Below are positions 55,238-64,000 of a stretch of 64,000 bases of DNA, one piece after another. The notes beneath the pieces are model-generated. The model ran no database searches. It was not told where the DNA came from and saw only the letters and a list, made by a program, of their open reading frames with translations. The stretch is from Dichetophora obliterata (taxonomy: Eukaryota; Arthropoda; Insecta; Diptera; Sciomyzidae). The stretch lies in assembly GCA_963920525.1 (NCBI GenBank), contig OY986438.1:189602962-189666961 (forward strand). Reading direction: 5' to 3'. Positions within the stretch are counted from its first letter, which is position 1. The number at the start of each line of letters is the position of its first letter. The translations under genes were made by a program, and so were the position numbers.

Positions 55238-55412
55238 AGCGGGGTTCAAATGATCCTACATGTTGTCACAACTGGTGTGATGGCCTTGAATTTGAATCAT
55301 TTCAAATTCAAGACACCATGTTGTCAGTTGGCTGTATCGAGCATTCGAATGGTCAAATACGAGGCTTGTCCTACAATGCGTGACAACATGTAGGACCATG
55401 TGAACCCCGCTA
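55238..55412. mobile_element. AGCGGGGTTCACATG MITE, copy 3
   Basis: Ends AGCGGGGTTCAAATGATCCT and GGACCATGTGAACCCCGCT; the interior combines the inner palindrome of copy 2 (TTGAATTTGAATCATTTCAAA) with the TCAAATACGAGGCTTGTCCT segment of copy 1, so it is the most complete of the three. Confidence 0.82.
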
Positions 55413-55429
55413 TATGCTTTTCACTCCAA

Positions 55430-55900
55430 TGCATGGGGCCAGAAATTTCAAAAAATTGCCAAAATCATAGACGAAATTATATAAAACTTGGTGCAAAATA
55501 CATGGTATAGGATCTTTTCCAAGCACGATGAAAAAAGTGAACAGGATTCAACAAAGGTGCGTGGTACTATCAATAAAATACTGTATCTTTTTGGATATTG
55601 GCACTAAGTTAATGAAATTCGTGACAGTGGTGGGTAAGATCTAACTAACTATGATGAAAAAGTAGGCGGGACTAACAAGTGGGCATTACAGTATTAATAA
55701 AATTCCGTATTTCAGTTAATGTTTGGGCTAGGGTATTGAGGGTGGTTAAAACTGTTTCCCAGCATTTTAAGGACTGTGGAAGGGAACCAACAAAGGGGCG
55801 TAGCAAATGTTGAATAAAAACGGTATTTTGGTTATTATTGATTCTAGAGTATTAAGACTTTGTGCAGGGGTGGGTAGATGAAAAAAGGAATAAGGGTTCG
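55430..55900. repeat. Degenerate ~100-bp direct repeats
   Basis: Segments with AATAAAATNCTGTAT / AATAAAATTCCGTATTT / AATAAAAACGGTATTTTGG, each preceded by GGGCGT- or GTGGGCAT-like words, occur near 55572, 55695 and 55812. These are worn tandem modules similar in style to those at 14.8-15.3 kb. Confidence 0.5.
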
Positions 55901-55942
55901 CTTATACAGAATATGATGTGTGATGTGTGAATTAAATAAAGC

Positions 55943-56392
55943 AGCCCATACACACATGCCCATTATCATAGTCAAAATAAAAGTCGGCTCTAGATTTAGT
56001 ATAAGCATTTTTGACAGTTTTTTAATATAATATGTTGTCAAAAAGCTTGCACTAAACTTAAAGTCGACTTTATTTTGACTATGATAATGTGCCACTGAAA
56101 CCAAACATTAGTGGTACTGCAACCAGACTAAGTCGTTTTATAATATGTCTGACACACATGCTGCGATGGTTGCAGCAATCCATTTTGCCTTACACGTTGA
56201 AACGCAGCAGCAACACAACAAACAGCAACTGAAATAAAAATATTAAACGATTCTAGTTTTGCTGCAACCTGAGATGCAACCGTTAATGAGTTGCATAACT
56301 TCGACAGACACGCTGCGACTTCATCGTATAACTGCCAAAATCTTCTAAGTTACACTTCCAGCTTTCTTTGGTTGCAGCGTGTATGGGGCCCA
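55943..56392. mobile_element. GCCCATACACGCTGCAACC element, split by a palindromic MITE
   Basis: The right end GGTTGCAGCGTGTATGGGGC (near 56391) pairs with the left end GCCCATACACAC (55943-55954). The left end resumes after the inserted MITE (55956-56095) as TGAAACCAAAC, matching the complement of GTTTGGTTTCA-like sequence in the right end. The MITE therefore landed inside the terminal repeat of this older element. Confidence 0.6.
55956..56095. mobile_element. Palindromic MITE (TGGCCCATTATCATAG family), copy 2
   Basis: Reads ATGCCCATTATCATAGTCAA on the left and ATTTTGACTATGATAATGTG on the right, with the interior GACAACATATTATATT-type core inverted relative to copy 1 (50761-50904). Confidence 0.82.
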
Positions 56393-56394
56393 TA

Positions 56395-56788
56395 AGGCTT
56401 AAAAAATAAAACTTTAAAAACGATAAATATGTTTAAAAATTGAGAAAACCAAAAAAAAAAAACAAACTGCAATTAGTCTGCATACATGACATATGGGCAT
56501 TTCTAAACAGGCGTACGCTATGTACAAAAAAATATTAAGAAAAATAATGAAAATGCTTAATTGTAAGAAGGTTTTTATATTTGTGTAGTAATTAAGTAGC
56601 AATATAGTAATATAGTAAGCAAAATATGTGCTGGCGTTAAGTTACAAAAACAGAAGTGATTTTTTACTTTGATTATAAAATTTTAAAAACTCTGAATTGG
56701 GCAAGACTTTTTGTATGCAACTTTTTTTAAAAGGATTTAAACAATATCTGATTTCCTCGCGATAACAAATTTTATCAAAGGAACGGCA
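56395..56788. other. Intergenic, nothing recognised
   Basis: AT-rich sequence between the split element and the foldback element; no coding or repeat signal. Confidence 0.35.
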
Positions 56789-57230
56789 AGAAATACGACT
56801 CGTAGAGAGTGCTACTGTTGCATTAAAAAATTCAGTTTAAGCAATCAATCATGATATAAAAGCTATTAAATGTCATGAGAACTTGTGTAATAGAGAACGT
56901 GTGTCACACACATTGGCCGCATTCAGGGGAGTCAAATGTTGTAAACAATGTTTTCCTCTGAATGTGTTCTACTCTAAACGTCAAAAAAGTTGTAAACTAT
57001 TTAATTTAATTATTATTATGCAATTATATAAATAATTTATTTGCAATTAATGACTTCGCTGCATGCGGCCAATATACATACGCTCTTTATTTTCTTTTGT
57101 TTAACACTCGATGATCGCAGCTCGTGAGAAAATATGTAGCTATCAAGTCTACCTAATAGTGCTCATGATGAAAACAATTAATTAAAAATATAAAATGAAA
57201 GCTGCTGTTGTAGCCAACATCCCAGCTAGA

Positions 57231-57876
57231 CACCCAACTGTTAAGTATTCCGTATACATGGCATATACGTAGCGACCTTGACGTTAAATTCATACAAAAT
57301 TCTCCATGCATTGCACGTTAAATTTGTTCGACCATCATGGTATATGAACAGACGCTCAACTGTGTGATCTAACATCTCTGTCTGCCATGTACAAAAAAAA
57401 GTTTAGCTGAACTGCTCACACCAATAAGAAATTATGGTGTGCACTCTTCTTCCCCATGCTGCTATATCATAACCACCTCCTAGCCCAGAGATTAGAACTC
57501 TGACATGTTTATTTTAAATTACAAAGACAATGTTTTAATCCATTTTTATTTATTTTTTGCAATGCATAAATTACCTAGAGGTTACGGGTTAAAACATTTC
57601 GGCTTTAAAATTTAAAACAAAGACAAACACAATTCATATGAAATTCATGAGTCTTGCATTCATTGGTTTACAACAGCATGAGCTGAAAAGAAAAAAAAAA
57701 TGTTGAATTGTTTTATTTGATTTATATTATTTGTATACTTCCCTTCGATTGTACTTCGATATACAAACATATATAACTTTCGTCGTTTAACATAACATCA
57801 GAACGTATGAATGTATTGCTGAAAACAAAATTTTGTTTCGTTGTGTTTGTGAAGAAGTTAGAGCTGTCCACCTGGG
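57231..57876. mobile_element. CCCAGCTAGACA element, copy 3, inside the foldback arm
   Basis: Ends CCCAGCTAGACACCCAACTG and GTTAGAGCTGTCCACCTGGG. AT lies just outside on both sides. The flanking arm sequence resumes in register with the right arm of the foldback element, which proves the nesting order. Confidence 0.75.
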
Positions 57877-58224
57877 ATAAGTTGTTAAAAATATACAGGT
57901 GCGGCACCTGGTAGTTTATTCGGGTAGCAAAAATATTCCTTTTTGTTATACGATTATTAATTTTGTTTTTGCTTTGCATGTAAAAAAAATAAAACGGATT
58001 ACTTTGAAGCGAATGGAACGCCTAAGTGCGTTGAACTCCAACGAATAGCGAAACATAAGAGACAACTGGAACAGGCACACAATCCTTGGTAGAGTTATAG
58101 GCTTGATCTTAAAATACTTGCTGTTTTAATGTCACATGATAAAATGGCCGATGAGAAAATAAAATTTTTGCGAAGTTGTTCGAACAAGTGTCAAATCATA
58201 TAAGACTTAAACAGTGGGTTGTTC

Positions 58225-58385
58225 ACAGCTTAAGCTCTCAAGACTACTTAAGATGGGAGCTTAGCAGCCTCCAAAACAGTTCTGTCTAGTCTGCGAAAAT
58301 ACTGACTCTACACAGAGTTGTTGCATTTTTAAAACTTACTTGATCTAAAAAGCTTACAACTAAAAATCATGTAAATAATATGAGT
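58225..58385. repeat. Dispersed repeat R1, copy 2
   Basis: Same blocks as 14275-14460: CAAGACTACTTAAGATGGGA, GCAGCCTCCAAAACAGTTCT, CTTACTTGATCTAAAAAGCT. It lies in the central part of the foldback element. Confidence 0.65.
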
Positions 58386-60120
58386 TAATTTTTGAAGGGA
58401 TCAAATTTTAAAATATTTTCCGGTTTTTTTTATTAGACCTTTAGATCTGACGTAACGTTCTGTTACCTAAATTTCCATTGTAGTTCCATTGTAGTATAAA
58501 TTAAGTAAATTAAGTCGTTACTTGATTATGTAATTTAGTAATTAAAAAACCAAATTTAATATATTTTTTCCTTGCCTCAACCGTTTTTTTCTTTATCTTT
58601 ATCCAATGCTTTCCAATTTTACTAAAAAAATAAATAAAAAATGTACGAAACATTTACTAAACATTTACGAAAAAGAAAAGCTACATTTGTGAAACAGTGC
58701 AGACGATTTGATCATCATGTAAAATGAATTTATGGATAAATTGCTCAAATTTTTTAATTAATAAATTTTATTAAAATATCAGTAAGAACCCCATTTTAAA
58801 TTTTTTTATTATTTTTTGTTTTTTTTTTGCTTTTAATATTTTTTGGTTTTAAATGTTTTATTAATTTTGAATTTTTTTTATTCTACCTTAAATTTTTATT
58901 CTTCATCCGAAAAAAGCAAATTGTTTAAATAATAATTTTTGAGTTTAAATAAACGCATATCGGTTTAACAAGACTTTGACATTGAATTTTCTAAAATAAA
59001 TGCTTTGTCTTCTAAAAGCATAAAAAAAGTCTTAATCTTTAAAACAGGTGTCGAATTATTTAAAATCTTTCGAATCTTAGTCGGTCAAGTTGGAGATTTT
59101 GTTGGTTCTCCAAGCACATATTTTAACTAGGACTCACGTGTTTAGTTGCAAACATGAATCTTTGGTAAAAGCATTAATTTTCTAAACTTATAGCAGCAGC
59201 ATCTCTTCGTCGTGATCTCAAGGGTTTATTTTCCAAACCCAATCCGAGCACCAACGATTGCAAAAGTTATCAGCAGTCACACTTTTCAGGGATATATAAA
59301 TATCAAGATTAAGAATATGAGATACTGCGAAATTTGATTCTATAGGTGGTTAGTTTTTCAATTCAAATCTATCTTTCATTCTAGGACAAAATTCAAACTT
59401 GCGCTCTCCTTTAGATTTTAATGTTAATGTTTAGATTGCAGCTTGTAATTTTTCAAAATATCATCATCAATGTCTAATTAATTTTTTTAATTTTTTTTTT
59501 GTAGAATACTAAAATCACTTACGAAATTAACATTAGCTGCGTTCCATTCGCTTCAAAATAATCCAGATTATTTTTTTTACATGCAAAGCAAAAACAAAAA
59601 TAATAATCCTATAACAAATAGGATTATTTTTGTTATCCATATAAAATTGTGATATAGCCTTTAAAAAATTTGAAACACAGGTGCTACACCTGTATATTTT
59701 TATGAGCTGACTTTTTATTTTTTGAATTATTTGCTTGTTTGATACAATGACTATTAGGTAGCTATGACAGCTACCTATTCTCTCACGAGCTGCGACCATC
59801 GAATGTTAAACAAAGGAACACAAAACAAACCGCGTGTGTCACACACATTGAACGCATTCAGCGGAGGCAACAATTGCACTTAAATTATTTATATAATTGC
59901 ATAATATTAATAATTAAATTAAATAATTAGCAATTTTTCTGACGTTTAGAGCAAAACACATTCAGAGAAAAACATCGTTCACTAAGGTATCGCTACCATA
60001 ACAGTCAGTTCACAACAATTTTGAACGACACACGTTCTCATGACACCTAATAGTCATTGCATCATGATTGCTTGTTTGAATTTAATTTGACTGCAACGGT
60101 AGTGCCCTCTACGAGTCGTT

Positions 60121-60316
60121 TTTCATAGTTTCATAGTGTGCTATTACATTTATATAAAAAAAATGCTTCCATTTTACAGCCCTGGTAAAAATTTCGAACA
60201 GAACTTATTTGCATTAAATTCACTAATGTTTACGTTTATTTAAGCCGATCAAAATACAAGCTCTAATTTTTGTTTAATATTTAATACTGAATAGTTTAAA
60301 AAGAAAAAAAACTCAC
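60121..60316. promoter_or_regulatory. Nxf2 upstream region
   Basis: Only about 200 bp separate the foldback element from the Nxf2 start codon, so the promoter is either within this stretch or inside the element. No TATA box or clear initiator is singled out. Confidence 0.35.
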
Positions 60317-63300
60317 AATGGCGGCATTTAAAAAGCCTGGTAAGGCAATTTTTAAAAATTCTAGGCAGAGCCTGCACTTCCACTTGCAAACTAAACCAAA
60401 ACAAATCTTTCAGATGAAATCATACATTTTCCCAACAATATGTCGATCGAGCTGAATTACAAGAACATGCAGACTTATTCCAAGTGCAGAAACTACGATG
60501 TCAAGGCCATGAACCAAGGCTTTGTGTGGCATCAAGTGGTGGTGCCGCACAAAGTCAAAGTGAGCAGTCTTGATATCCTCGAGGCAATTTTTGAAGCAAT
60601 CGAGGGCGAGGAATTCTATCCCATAGCATATCGAGTAGGAAAGCAAAATACAGATTTAATTTTTATATATTTTTGTTTATTCGAACCAATGCTTTTTACT
60701 CACAGAGCGGCATGAGAGATGATAGATTTTTGGTGCGTCAATGCACTCCAGCTTTAGAGAAACTGTTCTCAAAGAATCTGCGTGTTCAATTGTCTAATGG
60801 TTCTTTTCTTTCGCTGGAAGTGCAACTAAATGTGGGTGAATTTAAATTTGGCCAAATTTCGCCAACCATAAAACTGGAAGAGACACTCGCAAGTTTATTT
60901 GAACACCTAGAATTGGTGAATGGTCAAGATGGCATTTTAAACTTATCGAAATTTGGCTCAAACCGCGGCTTGGTAGATATTGTTGTGCATTTAGGCAACC
61001 GCTCTGTACTGGAACGCATCTGTGAGATCATAAATCGCAATAATAATTTTCGCAACGTTCACGGTTTGATATTGAGTGATAATAATATCACAACATTGGC
61101 ACCGTTGAAGGTATTCAATGGAGTGGACTTTGCGTTGCTTGATCTGCGTGAAAATCAGGTAAAATGCGATAATGTTAACAAAAATGGTTATATTGATTTT
61201 GTTTCTTATATCTGTTGCCTTCAGCTTAACTCTGGAACGCGTTTGTGTCGCGAGCTAAAGGATTTACAGGCTGATGAGTTGCTGCTGGCAGGTAATGCAG
61301 TGATTAAACTACCCACATATCCGGAATGCCTAAAACCGATTTTAAAAAATTTCAAGCTTATCGTAAGTATTTAAATTTATAAAATAAAATTGGGGAAAAA
61401 CGTTTGATTCCTATTTTAGGATGGTATTCCTGTAGAACATTTGTCCAAAGACTATACGCCCATGGACTATGATGTGGATGTGGATTGTGATGGTTTTCGC
61501 ATCGATTGGACCAACAAGGCGGAGCTGCTAAAATTCCAAACTAGTCATGATTGGCATGCTGTTATGGTGGGTGTAATCACTTGAAATTGCTTAAATTTAA
61601 AGAACAATGTTCTTTCAATTCTATGTAATAGATACCCGATCCGGAGCAGGAGTTTTCTAAGGAAGAAATTTTTGACTTTTTCTTTATTACCACTTCCTCC
61701 GTCTTGTCGGATATTTATCCTTGCTATTACAAGGTTTGTCTGCAGTTTGCTTTGCTTTGTTTTCTTTTTATATTCTAAAACGAAATGCAAATTTTAGTAC
61801 GCTGTGGGCGAGCATCAATTTCTGGTGCGCAATTGTTTTGATCAGCTGCAGCATTTGGTGGACATTTGCAATTTGGAAATAAAAATACCGCGTCTGGCAC
61901 CAGCACCGGCGCCAGCCTTTGATGAAGACGATTTAGATTTATTGCCACAGGTGCAAATTGAAAAAACTCTTAATTACTATCTGCGTATGAATATTAGCGT
62001 GTTTAAAAAAGGTCAAGTCGAACCGATGTACTGCATTGAAAAAGCGTTGAATAGACGGTTCAGTGCCATGGATCGTCTGTTGAATTTGGACAACTTTCAT
62101 GCCATTGAAGGTGTTTACATTTTCCCAGTTACTTATGCATACTTTTAAAATATATATTATCTAAATAAAAATTTCAGGTCTGGAGAATATAATCATTAAC
62201 CTAAGCTCAACGCGCATACTCAGTCGCGTGCTCATGCAAGCTTCGCGTAAATTTTTAAACAATTGCGTTGAGATCTGCTTGAGTAATAATAAAATATTAA
62301 ATGCCAACTTCCCTAAAGTGCTTGCGTTAATGGCCAATTTGAAGGCTATTGATTTGGGCAACAACTGGATACACGATTTGAATGACATCAAAGAGCTCGA
62401 CAAGCTTGGCCTTAAATCACTACGGCTCGATGGTAATCCTCTGTGTGTCAAATATAGCTTTGCTAGCGAATATATTAATGCGGTTAAAAAACACTTTCCA
62501 GAACTGCAAAAACTGGTAAGCATTATGGGCATAAAGGTAGTTTCACCATTTTTACACAACAATATAAAAAAACTGTACTATTGTGACCAAAGCTTTTAAA
62601 GGTAAATTCCATTCCAGTGATCTTCGTAGCGTTGGGATTAGGAAATAAATAAAATAAGTGTTTACTGCGATGTGCCCAATCTGTGCTATTATGTGCCGCC
62701 TTGAAAAAAGTTGGTGAATTTTTTTTTTGGTAAGCTAGCCGCATCATTATTTTTTTAAAAATTCTACTGTTGTGCTTAGATGTGCTAGACTTGTGCTGTA
62801 TGGAATGTATGTAAAGAGTTTAAAGCTAAATATTCACATGTTCACTCGTTTTCTTTAAGGTAAGATTATACACTTTTTATGATGCAACTTCTCTCTACTG
62901 CAAATTGTAGCACAGTTCGAGCACATCACAGCACAACTTTAAAATATCTGAAAAAATGATGGAGGGGCGTTATAATGTAGCAATGATATTTGGGTTGGTT
63001 CTTAAAATTATCCATTGCGGAGAAAGTGTGAAAAAGCTGTAGTAGCTGAACTCTATTATAGCACAACTCGAGCAATTCAAAGCAAACTTTAAAACTTCTG
63101 ATTAATGGCGGAGCCTAACAATACAGCTCATCAAAATCATTCAATTTGAAAAAGTTTCTTTCCAGTACGTCATATAATAGCACAAATCAAGCACATCACA
63201 GCACAATTTTAAAATTTTAGAAGAAATTATGGCTTAGCTCATAAAAATCATTCAATTTGAATAAAATGTTTTGCTGTGCGTCACATAATAGCACAGCATA

Positions 63301-64000
63301 ATTTTAAAATTTTTCAAAAAATTATGGCGTAGCTCATTAAAAAAGCTTAAAAAATCATACAATTTATTGCTTTAAAAAATTAAAAATTGCTTACTTTATA
63401 CATATGCAAAATTTAATTCTTTGGAAGTGAGTCTTAAAAATCAATATTATTTTATGTTAAATTTTAGGATCTCGTAGATATCACTGGTAAAGGCAACTTG
63501 AGCACACAAAAAAATTTTCTCTGTGATGTCAAGGGCTATGATTTTGTAGAACAATTTGTAATGGAATACTTCCAAAAATTCAGCTCGCCAGATCGTGTAG
63601 AAATACTAGGTATTAAAATATATAGTTAAATTTATTTAAATTCTCAAACTCAAATTCTCTCTTTTTTTCAGAAATTTATCATCCCAATGCTTTATTTACT
63701 ATGACCTGTAATTATGTAGCTATGTCTGCACATGGCATAAAACGACTTTCGAAATATGTAGAACAGTCGCGAAATATATGCAAAATGTCTGATTTTTCAC
63801 GCGCTTTTACCACAGTACACGCGGGCAAAAATGAGATCAGTCAGGTGCTCATGCGTTTGCCAAAGATGGATTTCGATATGCTTAGTTTTGCCACCGATAC
63901 GACAGCTTATGATGTAAGGCTTTTAAATTTATTTGATACATTTTGTGACTATGCTCTTTTTAAATCCGTGCAGGAGAAAATGATTGTCATCATTGTTAAT
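60317..64000 (+). CDS. nxf2: Nxf2, nuclear export factor family protein of the piRNA pathway (3' partial)
   Basis: Eleven exons in the window: 60317-60338, 60414-60634, 60706-61158, 61225-61362, 61420-61566, 61632-61733, 61798-62110, 62178-62515, 63468-63609, 63672-63913, 63974-64000+. Phases agree, 715 codons before the cut. Two RRM-like plus leucine-rich-repeat units follow each other: unit 1 at about 45-280 (FVWHQVVVPHKVK; VHGLILSDNNITTLAPL; ADELLLAGN), unit 2 at about 320-578 (DWHAVMIPDPEQEFSKEEIF; CVEICLSNNKILNAN; LKAIDLGNNWIHDLND; SLRLDGNPLC). The NTF2-like domain starts at about 600 (EQFVMEYFQKFSS, EIYHPNALFTMTCNYVAM). A doubled N-terminal unit is characteristic of Drosophila Nxf2, which with Panoramix and Nxt1 silences transposon transcription. 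The rest of the NTF2-like domain and the UBA domain lie beyond the window. Confidence 0.92.
62516..63467 (+). other. Long Nxf2 intron with TAGCACA-rich direct repeats
   Basis: This 952-bp intron is far longer than the others in the gene (51-78 bp). It contains four or more worn copies of a unit with ATAGCACAA, GAGCACATCACAGCACAA, TTTAAAAT and ATGGCGTAGCTCAT / AATCATTCAATTTGA (about 62910, 63060, 63178, 63290), period roughly 115-120 bp, plus TGTGCTAnnnTGTGC words at 62675-62800. It is probably an inserted repeat. Confidence 0.6.

Larger units (their letters stand above)
56790..60120. mobile_element. Foldback-type element with arms of about 0.5-0.6 kb
   Basis: The left arm (56790-57185, continuing 57885-58020) and right arm (59533-60118) are inverted repeats. 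Paired landmarks are ACGACTCGTAGAG at both outer ends, CACACACATTG with CGCATTCAG, TAATTTAATTATTAT-type AT tracts, GATCGCAGCTCGTGAGA, ATACAGGTGCGGCACCTG / CAGGTGCTACACCTGTAT, and TTTGCTTTGCATGTAAAAAA ending at GAAGCGAATGGAACGC. The left arm is interrupted by a CCCAGCTAGACA element (57231-57876). The central 1.5 kb has no gene but includes an R1 repeat. Confidence 0.75.

Overview
The window is nuclear DNA of a fly (Diptera, Brachycera), most likely a tephritid or a similar large-genome relative of Drosophila. The evidence is AT-rich sequence, introns of 55-65 bp with clean GT-AG borders, and seven multi-exon genes whose products match Drosophila proteins along their length. About two thirds of the sequence is transposon debris. 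Family names come from reading the translations; no database search was possible.

Layout. 1-24 kb holds no recognisable host gene. It contains a CR1/jockey-type retrotransposon broken by a hAT-like insertion, inverted-repeat blocks, an unnamed 1.9-kb DNA transposon, Tc1/mariner and hAT transposase remnants, Harbinger-like MITEs, a 118-bp tandem repeat, and a tandemly duplicated mariner remnant carrying a P-like MITE. 24.3-25.5 kb is Rab19 (+, 4 exons). 26.4-26.75 kb is a small unknown gene (+). 27.0-31.8 kb is Slx4/mus312 (-, 7 exons), followed 38 bp upstream by a small single-pass membrane protein gene (-). 32.2-42.8 kb is transposon nests. 42.8-45.6 kb is Rint1 (-, 11 exons). 45.7-51.2 kb is MITE clusters. 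51.26-52.26 kb is a BtpA-family gene (+, 4 exons), convergent with a DH-PH RhoGEF resembling RhoGEF4 at 52.65-55.0 kb (-, 5 exons). 55.2-60.1 kb is MITEs and a foldback element with arms of several hundred bases. 60.3-64.0 kb is Nxf2 (+), cut off by the window end.

The genes do not form one pathway. They cover membrane traffic (Rab19; Rint1 in the NZR/Dsl1 tether), DNA repair and recombination (Slx4; Rint1 was also named for a RAD50 interaction), Rho signalling (RhoGEF4) and transposon silencing (Nxf2, partner of Panoramix in the piRNA pathway). From memory the Drosophila loci mus312, Rint1 and RhoGEF4 carry closely numbered CG identifiers (CG8601, CG8605, CG8606), which suggests conserved synteny; this needs checking.

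The host genes are intact in reading frame across all inferred splices. Nearly every transposon reading frame is broken. The most interesting non-genic material is the nested transposon architecture (38.2-41.7, 47.3-48.6, 56.8-60.1 kb), several MITE families with exact target duplications, and the unnamed transposon at 8.9-10.9 kb.
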